From Chloroflexota bacterium (GTDB lineage Bacteria; Chloroflexota; Anaerolineae; Promineifilales; Promineifilaceae): 61,132 nucleotides of DNA. The notes under the pieces are model-generated. The model had not been told where the DNA came from. It saw only the letters and a list, made by a program, of their open reading frames with translations, and ran no database searches. This document shows positions 33,054-40,664 of this stretch, piece by piece (within the stretch, counting starts at the first letter, position 1; each line of letters opens with the position of its first letter). Made by a program: the position numbers and the translations under genes. The DNA lies in the NCBI GenBank assembly GCA_013112725.1, contig JABFFZ010000026.1, positions 1 to 61,132 on the forward strand, given 5' to 3'.

Positions 33054-33929
33054 ATGAAACCTGCCCCATTTGAATATATCGCGCCTACATCGCTGGCAGA
33101 GGCGTTAACGGCCGTCCGCCAGCACGGTTCGGATGCCAGTCTACTGGCGGGCGGGCAAAGTCTGGTGCCGGTGATGAATTTTCGGCTGGCGCAACCGGCG
33201 ATGCTGGTAGATTTGAACCGCATCCCGGAACTGGATTACGTGCGGCGAGAAGGAAATGGGTTTATCCGCATCGGCAGCATGACCCGGCAACGGACACTGG
33301 AACGCCACCCGCTCATCGCCCAATATACCCCCCTGCTGCACGAAGCCTTGCCCTATATCGCCCATCCCCAAATTCGCAACCGGGGCACCATTGGCGGCAG
33401 CCTGGCCCATGCCGACCCCGCCGCGGAACTGCCGGTGATCTTGCTGGCGCTAAACGGCCGTGTTCAACTGCAAAAATCAGGCGGCGCGCGGTGGGTTCAC
33501 GGCCGTGACTTTTACACCGACCTCTTCACCACTGCCCGTGCCGAGGATGAAATCCTGACCGAAATTGAACTGCCACCGCTGCCGCCACGCACCGGGGTGG
33601 CCTTCACCGAAGTCGCCCGGCGGCATGGCGATTATGCCCTTAGCGGCGTCGCCGCCGTCGTTACCGTAGATGAACGAGCCGTTTGCACGGCCGCTCGGCT
33701 GGTTTATCTGAATGCCGGCGATACGCCTATCAGCGCCACACAAGCCGCTGCTTTGTTGGTGGGGGAGCAGGCGGATGAAGAGGTACTCACGGCCGTAGCC
33801 CACGCTACCCAACAAGAAATTACCCCTACCACCGACATCCATGCCACCGCCGACTACAAACGCCACCTGGCAAAAGTGCTAACCGTGCGCGTATTACAGC
33901 AAGCGTTTACCCGCGCAGTGAACGAATGA
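33054..33929 (+). CDS. Molybdenum hydroxylase FAD-binding subunit (CoxM/XdhB type)
   Basis: 291 residues. FAD-binding motifs LLAGGQSLVPVMNFRLAQP and RNRGTIGGSLAHADPAAELP (consensus AGGxSLxPxM and TIGGxxxHxDPxAE) and a C-terminal CO-dehydrogenase flavoprotein domain (GVAFTEVARRHGDYALSGVAA). It passes electrons from the Fe-S subunit to an acceptor. Followed by a 2Fe-2S subunit, but no molybdopterin-binding large subunit gene lies here; the only one in the window is at 48.9 kb, next to its own fused subunit. The large subunit must be encoded elsewhere, or the unit is incomplete. Confidence 0.9.
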   Translation: MKPAPFEYIAPTSLAEALTAVRQHGSDASLLAGGQSLVPVMNFRLAQPAMLVDLNRIPELDYVRREGNGFIRIGSMTRQRTLERHPLIAQYTPLLHEALPYIAHPQIRNRGTIGGSLAHADPAAELPVILLALNGRVQLQKSGGARWVHGRDFYTDLFTTARAEDEILTEIELPPLPPRTGVAFTEVARRHGDYALSGVAAVVTVDERAVCTAARLVYLNAGDTPISATQAAALLVGEQADEEVLTAVAHATQQEITPTTDIHATADYKRHLAKVLTVRVLQQAFTRAVNE

Positions 33930-33946
33930 GGATTATTTAATCGCCT

Positions 33947-33992
33947 GGAGTGGAGGCTTTAGCCGTAACGTTACGGCTAAAGCCTCCACTCC
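33947..33992. repeat. 46-bp perfect palindrome
   Basis: 23-base arms starting GGAGTGGAGGCTTTAGCC, no loop. It contains two small GGCTTTAGCC/GGCTAAAGCC hairpins inside the outer GGAGTGGA/TCCACTCC pair, like the TTTGTAG elements. Between the FAD and 2Fe-2S subunit genes. Confidence 0.85.
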
Positions 33993-34007
33993 GGGAATTT
34001 ATCTCTT

Positions 34008-34490
34008 ATGAGCGATCATACAATCTCGATTACCGTCAACGGAAAGACTGAGGAACACACTATTGAACCTCGGTTGTTATTAAGCGACTTTTTGCGGCAT
34101 CAATTAGGACTGACGGGCACACACGTGGGCTGCGAACATGGGGTTTGTGGCGCATGTACTGTTTTGTTTGACGGACAGCCGGTGCGTTCCTGCCTGATGT
34201 TTGCCGTGCAGGCTAACGGCCACGAAATTATGACCGTGGAAGGGCTGGCCAAAAGCATGGGCAACCTGCACCCACTACAGCAAGCATTCTGGGAGGCTCA
34301 CGGCCTGCAATGTGGCTTTTGCACTCCTGGCATTTTGCTGACCCTGCTCCCCTTCCTGGCCGAAAATCCCCGCCCCACCGAAGCCGAAGTACGCGAAGCC
34401 CTGTCCGGTAACCTGTGCCGCTGCACCGGTTACCAACACATTGTAGACGCGGCTTTGTTAGCCGCCAGTCGAATGGAGTTTGGCAATTGA
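34008..34490 (+). CDS. Molybdenum hydroxylase 2Fe-2S subunit (CoxS/XdhC type)
   Basis: 160 residues, the usual size. The plant-type cluster is bound by [16 protein letters not shown] and the upstream/downstream Cys (RSC), and the second cluster by QCGFCTPG and LCRCTGYQ. It carries electrons between the molybdenum site and FAD. Follows the FAD subunit gene; the amidase gene follows. The stop codon TGA is inside a 32-base palindrome. Confidence 0.93.
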   Translation: MSDHTISITVNGKTEEHTIEPRLLLSDFLRHQLGLTGTHVGCEHGVCGACTVLFDGQPVRSCLMFAVQANGHEIMTVEGLAKSMGNLHPLQQAFWEAHGLQCGFCTPGILLTLLPFLAENPRPTEAEVREALSGNLCRCTGYQHIVDAALLAASRMEFGN

Positions 34491-34516
34491 AAATTGTCAA
34501 TTGACAATTTTCAATT
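34485..34516. repeat. 32-bp perfect palindrome containing the 2Fe-2S subunit stop codon
   Basis: AATTGAAAATTGTCAA followed by its exact complement; ACAATTT-type 7-base units. Overlaps the last two codons (Asn, stop) of the preceding gene. Confidence 0.85.
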
Positions 34517-34526
34517 CATCAAGCCT

Positions 34527-35825
34527 ATGCCCCCATCAAACTCCCTCCCCATCCTTGCTGCTGCTCTTCGCTCTGGTGAATTGTCTTTGACCGGGTATCT
34601 TGACCAGTTGATGGCGCATTTTAATGAGCGTGAGCCGGAGGTGCTGGCGTTTGTGCCCGAAAAAAACCGTTTTCAGCGGTTGACGCAAGAAGCACAGGTA
34701 TTACTACAAAAGTACCCGAATGTGGGACAACGGCCGTCGCTCTTCGGCGTACCTATCGGCGTCAAGGATATTTTTCACGTCAAAGGGTTTGAGACGCAGG
34801 CGGGCAGCCGCCTGCCCACCCGGATTTTGCAAGGTGACGAAGCCGCCAGCGTCACCGGCCTGCGCCGCGCCGGAGCGCTGATTTTGGGCAAAACCGTCAC
34901 CACCGAATTTGCCTATTTTGCCCCCGGCCCCACCCGCAATCCGCACAACCCGGCACACACACCCGGCGGTTCCAGCAGCGGCTCGGCTGCGGCCGTAGCT
35001 GCCGGATTATCCCCCTTGACACTGGGTACCCAAACCATCGGCTCCATCAACCGCCCGGCCGCTTTTTGCGGCGTGGTTGGTTACAAACCGTCCTACGATC
35101 GCATTTCCAGAGTCGGGGTCATCCCGCTGGCCGGATCACTGGATCATATTGGCGGCTTTACAACCGATGTGGCCGGGATGCAAATGGTGGCAGCGTTGCT
35201 GTGCGCGGATTGGGACCCCACGTTAGCCGCACCCACCCATCGCCCCGTCTTGGGCATTCCCGCCGGGCCTTATCTGGAACGTGCCTCAGCAACCGCGCTG
35301 ACCCATTTTTCGCAGGTATGCGCCCGCCTACGTGAGACTGGTTTTACCCTGGTAGATGTGCCCACAATGGCTGATTTTGACGAGATTTATGCCCGGCACA
35401 ACTTGATTGTGGCCGCCGAAGCTGCTCGCACGCACCGGGATTGGTTCCGTGAGCATCGGGCATTGTACCATGAAAAAACCAGAGACCTGATCGAACGTGG
35501 GCAGCAAATCAGTAAGGAGCAACTGACTGTTGCTTTAGCCGGACGCAGCCAGCTTCGCAGCCAGCTTACCGATCTGATGTTTGCGCATGGGTTGGATGGC
35601 TGGCTCTCGCCGCCGGCGATGGGGCCGGCCCCTGCCGGGCTGGAAAGCACCGGCGATCCGGTGATGAATTTGCCCTGGACACACAGCGGCCTGCCCACAG
35701 TGACGCTGCCCGCCGGAAAAGATGCAGCCGGTCTGCCATTGGGGTTGCAGTTGACCGGGCATTGGTATGCAGACGAGGAACTGCTCGGTTTTGCGGCGCA
35801 GATTGAGAAGGTATTGGGTTTTTGA
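34527..35825 (+). CDS. Amidase signature family hydrolase
   Basis: 432 residues from the ATG at 34527. The amidase-signature core is clear: catalytic lysine in GVPIGVKDIFHVKGF, glycine/serine-rich HTPGGSSSGSAAAVAAG with the cis-Ser and nucleophile region (GTQTIGSINRPAAFCGVVGYKP). Shorter than GatA and without the gatB/gatC genes nearby, so it is probably a catabolic amidase (acylamide, allophanate-like or aryl amide) rather than a tRNA amidotransferase. Next to CoxM/CoxS-type genes and a CoA-transferase, it may process a nitrogen-containing compound (inference). Confidence 0.9.
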   Translation: MPPSNSLPILAAALRSGELSLTGYLDQLMAHFNEREPEVLAFVPEKNRFQRLTQEAQVLLQKYPNVGQRPSLFGVPIGVKDIFHVKGFETQAGSRLPTRILQGDEAASVTGLRRAGALILGKTVTTEFAYFAPGPTRNPHNPAHTPGGSSSGSAAAVAAGLSPLTLGTQTIGSINRPAAFCGVVGYKPSYDRISRVGVIPLAGSLDHIGGFTTDVAGMQMVAALLCADWDPTLAAPTHRPVLGIPAGPYLERASATALTHFSQVCARLRETGFTLVDVPTMADFDEIYARHNLIVAAEAARTHRDWFREHRALYHEKTRDLIERGQQISKEQLTVALAGRSQLRSQLTDLMFAHGLDGWLSPPAMGPAPAGLESTGDPVMNLPWTHSGLPTVTLPAGKDAAGLPLGLQLTGHWYADEELLGFAAQIEKVLGF

Positions 35826-36682
35826 CGCAAAGGCGTAAACTTGTGTTGAGCGAAACCGAAACAGGAACGCAAGAGTCAAGGAAGACAAACAAAGTATTAT
35901 CCTTCGCGCTTCTTCGCGTCCTGAGCGGATGGATCTTTTGCCTGGTGGGATGTGGTGAGATGACAGCTACGGCCGTGCCTATCCCCACAACAACATTCAC
36001 ACCGACATTATCAGCTACGGCCGTGCCGTCCCCAACCGCCACTATACCCCCTACCCCAACCATAGTGGAGAAAGAGATGAGATTTTTGGCATTAGGAGAT
36101 TCTTACACCATCGGCGAACGTGTGGCCGAAAATGAACGGTGGCCCGTTCAGTTGGCGGCGCGCCTGCAAGAACAAGGTGTTCGCCTGGCTGCCCCGGAAA
36201 TCATCGCCAAAACGGGCTGGACGACGGACGAACTGGCAGCCGGTATTGAGGCGGCGCAACCACAGGGGCCATATGACCTGGTTTCGCTGTTGATTGGCGT
36301 CAATAACCAATACCGGGGCCGCAGCCAGGAAGAGTACCAGGCGCAGTTTGCCGCCTTGCTGCAACAGGCCATCGCTTTTGCCGGGGGCGAGCCGGCGCGG
36401 GTGATTGTTCTGTCCATCCCGGATTGGGGCGTGACGCCCTTTGCCGCCCGCCTGGATGGGGCGGCTATCGCCGCCGAGATTGACGCTTTTAACGCTATCA
36501 ACCGGGCGGAAGCGGAACAGGCGGGGGCGCATTATGTGGATGTCACGGCCGTGTCCCGCCAGGCCACCACCGACCCCACCCTCATTGCCGACGATGGGTT
36601 ACACCCCTCTGGCAAGATGTATACCGCCTGGGTGGAGCTGGCGCTGCCGACTGTTTTACAAGCCGTGATGCGTGACCCGTGA
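35822..36682 (+). CDS. SGNH/GDSL hydrolase, probable lipoprotein
   Basis: 286 residues from a TTG overlapping the amidase stop; a GTG at 35843 is an alternative. A hydrophobic segment ending CLVGC (about residue 45) suggests lipidation, followed by a Thr/Pro stalk. The hydrolase domain has block I ALGDSYTIGE (nucleophile Ser), block III IGVNNQYRG (Asn) and block V ADDGLHPSG (Asp and His). These are extracellular esterases or lipases of wide specificity. The last residues VMRDP and the stop are encoded by a heptad array. Confidence 0.82.
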   Translation: MTQRRKLVLSETETGTQESRKTNKVLSFALLRVLSGWIFCLVGCGEMTATAVPIPTTTFTPTLSATAVPSPTATIPPTPTIVEKEMRFLALGDSYTIGERVAENERWPVQLAARLQEQGVRLAAPEIIAKTGWTTDELAAGIEAAQPQGPYDLVSLLIGVNNQYRGRSQEEYQAQFAALLQQAIAFAGGEPARVIVLSIPDWGVTPFAARLDGAAIAAEIDAFNAINRAEAEQAGAHYVDVTAVSRQATTDPTLIADDGLHPSGKMYTAWVELALPTVLQAVMRDP

Positions 36683-36712
36683 CTCCTCACTTATCACGCA
36701 TCACGCATCACG
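36665..36712. repeat. Heptad hairpin GTGATGC/GTGAC and CACGCAT
   Basis: Overlaps the C-terminus of the SGNH hydrolase gene (codons for MRDP and stop) and ends 8 bases before the next start codon. Arms GTGATGCGTGAC and complementary CACGCATCACGCATCAC. Confidence 0.85.
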
Positions 36713-36719
36713 AGGAAAC

Positions 36720-37430
36720 ATGTTAAGACCAGAACATTTTTTTGAACTGGATGAGGAAACGGCCGTGTTCTTTACCGGCTGTGACTATGTGTGGCAGGCA
36801 TTGGCGCATATCAAGGAGCATGTGGCCCGGCTGACGGGTGGCGTACAAACCATTTTGGGCCAGGTGATGCCGGGCGCGCATCTGAGTGACCGCCCGATTT
36901 ATATTGCCGAGGGGGCGCGGGTGGAACCGGGCGCTTATATTCTTGGCCCGGCCTATATTGGGCCGGGGGCAGTGGTACGGCACGGCGCTTTTATCCGCGA
37001 AGACGTTATCCTCTGTAGCGGCGCGATTTATGGACATGATACTGAAGCCAAAAATGCGCTGCTGCTGCCGGGGGCGCACGCACCCCATTTTAACTATGTG
37101 GGCGATTCGATTTTGGGCCGCCGGGTGAATCTGGGCGCGGGTACAAAGCTGAGCAACCTGGGCATGTTAAGCGACAAAGACCCGGCGACGGGCAAACGGC
37201 CGTCAATCCAAATTGGGGTAGACGGCCGTACCTATGACACCGGCCTGCCCAAACTAGGCGCCATCCTGGGAGACGACGTGCAGACCGGCTGCAACGCCGT
37301 CCTCAACCCCGGCTGCCTGGTCGCCCCGCGCACGCTTATTTACGCCAACGTCAGCCTGCGCAAAGGGTATTACCCACCCGATTCCATCATAAAGTTGCGC
37401 CAGGAAATAGAAGTGGCACAGCGGGAATAA
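36720..37430 (+). CDS. Left-handed beta-helix (hexapeptide) transferase-like protein
   Basis: 236 residues from the ATG at 36720 (GAGGAA upstream). Repeated hexapeptides of the [LIV]-G-x4 type run from about 60 to 200: IAEGARVEPGAYILGPAYIG, VVRHGAFIREDVIL, ILGRRVNLGAGTKLSNL and LGDDVQTGCNAVLNPGCLV. This is the acyltransferase half of GlmU-like nucleotidyltransferases, without the N-terminal nucleotidyltransferase domain. It probably acts as an N- or O-acyltransferase in sugar nucleotide or glycan metabolism; substrate unknown. Confidence 0.8.
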   Translation: MLRPEHFFELDEETAVFFTGCDYVWQALAHIKEHVARLTGGVQTILGQVMPGAHLSDRPIYIAEGARVEPGAYILGPAYIGPGAVVRHGAFIREDVILCSGAIYGHDTEAKNALLLPGAHAPHFNYVGDSILGRRVNLGAGTKLSNLGMLSDKDPATGKRPSIQIGVDGRTYDTGLPKLGAILGDDVQTGCNAVLNPGCLVAPRTLIYANVSLRKGYYPPDSIIKLRQEIEVAQRE

Positions 37431-37491
37431 TGATTGGCGTTATGTGCGTATAATATGATTCATTGATCTCATACATACGGGGAACAGACAG

Positions 37492-37992
37492 ATGAGAATT
37501 CCGAAAAGAGACATAGAACTTACTTACCTGGACTGGCGTGTAGTGAAATTAGCCTCCCTGGTAATTTTGATGGCTATTGGGGCTTTTTTCATAACGCAAT
37601 CACTTGGGGACTATTTACTTGCTCCATCGGGCGTGTCTGCTCCCGGAAGGGTAATAGATGCCGCCTCCGTGGGCTTCCTGCTTGTATGTATTCCAGCTAT
37701 TATCGCATTGGCTGTTTTTATTGTCGCTGTTTGTATTTCTCTACTAGATACCCGATATTCGCAGCCAGGGGTAGAAACACGATGGGCTGTTATGGGGGGG
37801 CTATATGGATTTTTGATTCCTGTAGGGAGTATGATCTTCCAGGTCATCCCTAACATACCAGTGAATTCAGGAGTTCAAGCGATCATTGGCGGTTTATTGA
37901 TAGGGGGCTGGCTCATTTCACCGTTTTTACTTGTATTCAAATTATTCCCCGTGCCCGATTACGAAATCCAGTCCAATGCCCCTGCCGAATGA
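37492..37992 (+). CDS. Hypothetical four-helix membrane protein
   Basis: 166 residues. Four hydrophobic segments (about 19-40, 58-82, 95-120, 130-152). Ribosome site GGGGAACAG. A TATAAT box lies at 37449-37454, but no good -35 was seen. No family recognised. Lower GC and no octamer, unlike neighbours, which may point to recent acquisition. It is followed 25 bases later by mnmA. Confidence 0.65.
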   Translation: MRIPKRDIELTYLDWRVVKLASLVILMAIGAFFITQSLGDYLLAPSGVSAPGRVIDAASVGFLLVCIPAIIALAVFIVAVCISLLDTRYSQPGVETRWAVMGGLYGFLIPVGSMIFQVIPNIPVNSGVQAIIGGLLIGGWLISPFLLVFKLFPVPDYEIQSNAPAE

Positions 37993-38017
37993 AGCCATGA
38001 GGAGAACTAATAAACCA

Positions 38018-39154
38018 ATGGAACAAGGCAACGGCCGTGTCGTGGTAGCGATGAGTGGCGGGGTGGATAGTTCGGTGGCGGCGGCGCTGCTGAAGGAGCA
38101 GGGCTACGAGGTCATCGGCATGATGATGCGGCTGTGGAGTGAGCCGGGCATGGGCGCCGCCGCGCCGCTCAACCGCTGCTGCACGCCGGATCAAATGGCC
38201 GACGCGCGGCGTGTGGCCGGGCTGCTGGGCATCCCCTTTTACGTGGTGGATGTGCAAGACCATTTTCGCCAGACCATTGTGCAATTTTTCATTGACCAAC
38301 ACGAATTAGGGCGCACCCCCAACCCGTGCGTGGAGTGTAACCGGCAAATTCGCTTTACTTATCTGCTGGAACGGGCGCTGGCGCTGGACGCCGACTATCT
38401 GGCAACCGGCCATTATGCCCGCGTCGTTCACACGCCCGCCGGTTACGAAATCCGCAAGGGGGTGGATGAGCATAAAGACCAATCCTACGTGCTGCATATG
38501 CTGACACAAGAACATCTGGCGCATCTGCTTTTCCCGGTGGGTGAATACACTAAGGCGGAGGTGCGGGAATTGGCGCGGAAGTTTGGCTTGCCCGTGGCCA
38601 GCAAGGATGAGAGCCAGGATTTATGCTTTTTGGGTGACGGTGATTATCGCCGCTTTTTGCGGGAGTACAGCCAACGGGCAGCGCGCCCCGGCCCTATTTT
38701 GAACGGGGCCGGGCAGGAGCTGGGGCAGCATGAAGGACTGGCGTTTTACACCATTGGGCAGCGCAAGGGGCTAGGCATTACCACCGGGCAGCCGGTTTTT
38801 GTGCTGCGTAAGGATGTGGCCCAAAACGCGCTGATTGTAGGCACACATGAAGAATTGGGGCAGCAAACGTTGGTGGCGCGGGGTGTGAATTGGGTCAACG
38901 GCCGTGCTCCCACCACCGCCATTCCTGTACAAATCAAAATCCGGTACAAGGCGAAGGCAGTAGAAGGGACGGTGGAGGATATGGGCGACGGCCGTGTCCG
39001 TTGTACCTTCCACGAACCCGTCTTTGGCATCACCGCCGGGCAAGCGGCCGTGTTTTATGAGGGTGATACAGTCTTGGGTGGCGGTATCATTGCCGAGGTT
39101 GAGGGATTGAATAACTACCAGACATCCGATTTCTTTGGGAAATCGGATGTCTAG
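38018..39154 (+). CDS. mnmA: tRNA-specific 2-thiouridylase MnmA
   Basis: 378 residues from the ATG at 38018 (AGGAG about 14 bases upstream); an ATG at 37997 is possible. It installs sulfur at position 2 of the wobble uridine in tRNA Lys, Glu and Gln. P-loop VVAMSGGVDSS, the catalytic region GRTPNPCVECNRQIRF with the first cysteine, and DESQDLCFLGDG with the second. HKDQSYVLHML and a C-terminal beta-barrel (IRYKAKAVEGTVEDM) are also standard. The last ten codons form a hairpin arm (see 39120). A small membrane-protein gene follows. Confidence 0.93.
   Translation: MEQGNGRVVVAMSGGVDSSVAAALLKEQGYEVIGMMMRLWSEPGMGAAAPLNRCCTPDQMADARRVAGLLGIPFYVVDVQDHFRQTIVQFFIDQHELGRTPNPCVECNRQIRFTYLLERALALDADYLATGHYARVVHTPAGYEIRKGVDEHKDQSYVLHMLTQEHLAHLLFPVGEYTKAEVRELARKFGLPVASKDESQDLCFLGDGDYRRFLREYSQRAARPGPILNGAGQELGQHEGLAFYTIGQRKGLGITTGQPVFVLRKDVAQNALIVGTHEELGQQTLVARGVNWVNGRAPTTAIPVQIKIRYKAKAVEGTVEDMGDGRVRCTFHEPVFGITAGQAAVFYEGDTVLGGGIIAEVEGLNNYQTSDFFGKSDV
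39120..39152 (+). terminator. Hairpin formed by the end of the mnmA coding sequence
   Basis: AGACATCCGATTTC / GAAATCGGATGTCT, 14 perfect pairs, 5-base loop. It encodes the C-terminal TSDFFGKSDV; the stop codon TAG overlaps the end of the right arm. There is no T-run, so the terminator role is uncertain. Confidence 0.6.
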
Positions 39155-39176
39155 CAATCGCAAAAAGTGAGACAAC

Positions 39177-39455
39177 ATGATCAACGCTTCCGGGGTGATA
39201 TTGGGCTTTTTGTTGGCAACGGCCTATGGCGCGGGTTTCCACCTGATCATGGGTGGCCCGGCGCGGCGCATTATCCTGTATGTGTTGGCCGCCTGGGTCG
39301 GTTTTGCCGTCGGCCACTTTTTGGGGGATTTTATCAACCTGGAACTGTTCAACCTGGGGGCGCTGCACCTGTTCAGCGCCAGCCTGGGCGCGTGGATCGC
39401 CTTGATAGCCAGTTGGTGGCTGGCGGGGGATGAAAGGGGGGAGGGTAATCGGTAA
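39177..39455 (+). CDS. Small three-helix membrane protein
   Basis: 92 residues; three hydrophobic segments with several glycines (GVILGFLLATAYGAGFHLI, IILYVLAAWVGFAVGHFLG, LHLFSASLGAWIALIASWWL). No family recognised. Starts 22 bases after the mnmA stop. A degenerate GTAATCG repeat follows the stop. Confidence 0.65.
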   Translation: MINASGVILGFLLATAYGAGFHLIMGGPARRIILYVLAAWVGFAVGHFLGDFINLELFNLGALHLFSASLGAWIALIASWWLAGDERGEGNR

Positions 39456-39593
39456 TCGGTTGTCGAGTAATAGAACAACGAATGGGCAGGATCTGCGAAT
39501 TTGCTCTTTGACTTACCCTAAACCATAAATCCTGTAAATCCGTGTTCTAGTGGCAATTCAACTCATTTGTAACGCACCCTTTGGCAAATGGCG

Positions 39594-40571
39594 TTACAGC
39601 AGTTTGTCGGCGAAGGCGGGCAGGGCGGCCGTGCCACCGGTGTGCCAGAAGAGAACGGACTGCCCACGAGTGAAAGCCCCCCAGCGAATCAGGTCAATCA
39701 GCCCGGCCATGGCCCGTCCCGTATACACCGGGTCGAGCAAGATACCTTCGAGCTGGGCCACCATGCGGATCGCTTCCCGTTCGGCCTCGCCGACTACCGC
39801 ATACCCCCCACCCAGGTAATCATCATTCACATCTACCAGGTCAGCTACGGCCGTCGTCCCCAATCCCAGGTGCGTGGCGGTAGCCGTGGCTAAGGCAGCC
39901 ACGTGCATTTGCAGCTCTTCAGCGGGGTGGTCAATGCTGATGCCAATGATACGGCCGTGAAACCCCACCACCCTGGCCCCCAACACCATGCCCGCCTGCG
40001 TGCCGCCGCTGCTGCTGCCCACAATGACAAAATCAATGTTCACATTCGCCCGACTTAACTGGGTGGCCAATTCTTCCATGGCCAGTACATACCCCGTCGC
40101 GCCCCAGACATTGGAGCCGCCCAATGGAATCAGATACGGCTTGCGCCCCATCGTCTCCACTTCCGCCACCACTTCCGGTATTACCTGGCTGCGGTCACGT
40201 TCCCCCGTCCAATAGAGGTGCGCTCCCAACAGGTGGTTCAGCAACAGATTGCCGGTGACGGTGTCTGGCATTTGGCCGCACAGCACCAGGCTACACCCCA
40301 GGCCGTATTTAGCGGCGGCAGCAGCCGTTTGCCGACAGTGGTTGCTTTGCGCCGCCCCGGTGGTAATCAGGTGGTCGCAGCCATGTTTTAGAGCGTCTGC
40401 TACCAGGAATTCCAGTTTGCGCGTTTTGTTACCACCGCCGGCCAGCCCGGTCTGGTCATCGCGCTTGATGTAGATGTCTGGCCCACCCAGATGCCGGGTG
40501 AGCCGTTCCAGCTTTTCCAACGGCGTGGGCAGGTGGGCAATGGGAAGACGAGATGGGTAGTTTGGTTTCAT
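39594..40571 (-). CDS. dcyD: D-cysteine desulfhydrase / ACC-deaminase-like PLP enzyme
   Basis: 325 residues, fold-type II PLP enzyme. IYIKRDDQTGLAGGGNKTRKLEFLVADA contains the PLP lysine (NKTRK); TTGAAQSNHCRQTAAAAA is the substrate/Ser-Asn motif of D-cysteine desulfhydrases; VGSSSGGTQAGMVLG binds phosphate. These enzymes release pyruvate, ammonia and sulfide from D-cysteine; some act on 1-aminocyclopropane-1-carboxylate or L-cysteate. The opening PRLPIAHLPTPLEKLERLT is typical. The start lies next to a heptad array. Confidence 0.87.
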   Translation of the reverse strand: MKPNYPSRLPIAHLPTPLEKLERLTRHLGGPDIYIKRDDQTGLAGGGNKTRKLEFLVADALKHGCDHLITTGAAQSNHCRQTAAAAAKYGLGCSLVLCGQMPDTVTGNLLLNHLLGAHLYWTGERDRSQVIPEVVAEVETMGRKPYLIPLGGSNVWGATGYVLAMEELATQLSRANVNIDFVIVGSSSGGTQAGMVLGARVVGFHGRIIGISIDHPAEELQMHVAALATATATHLGLGTTAVADLVDVNDDYLGGGYAVVGEAEREAIRMVAQLEGILLDPVYTGRAMAGLIDLIRWGAFTRGQSVLFWHTGGTAALPAFADKLL

Positions 40572-40586
40572 GGGCGAATTATATCG

Positions 40587-40664
40587 CGTTATCCGTAATC
40601 GGTAATCCGTTATCCGTTACCAGAAGAGCGGTGTCACCTCACGCATCACGGTTTACGCATCACG
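40587..40664. repeat. Two adjacent heptad arrays (GTAATCS/GTTATCC and CACGCAT)
   Basis: First run: GTTATCC GTAATCG GTAATCC GTTATCC GTTAC. Second: CCTCACGCATCACGGTTTACGCATCACGGG. The second encodes the last residues (PVMRKP) and stop of the SBBP gene on the minus strand. Confidence 0.8.

Noticed and set aside
34527..35825. GatA subunit of the tRNA amidotransferase
   Set aside because: The protein is shorter than typical GatA and no gatB or gatC lies nearby; a general amidase is more likely.
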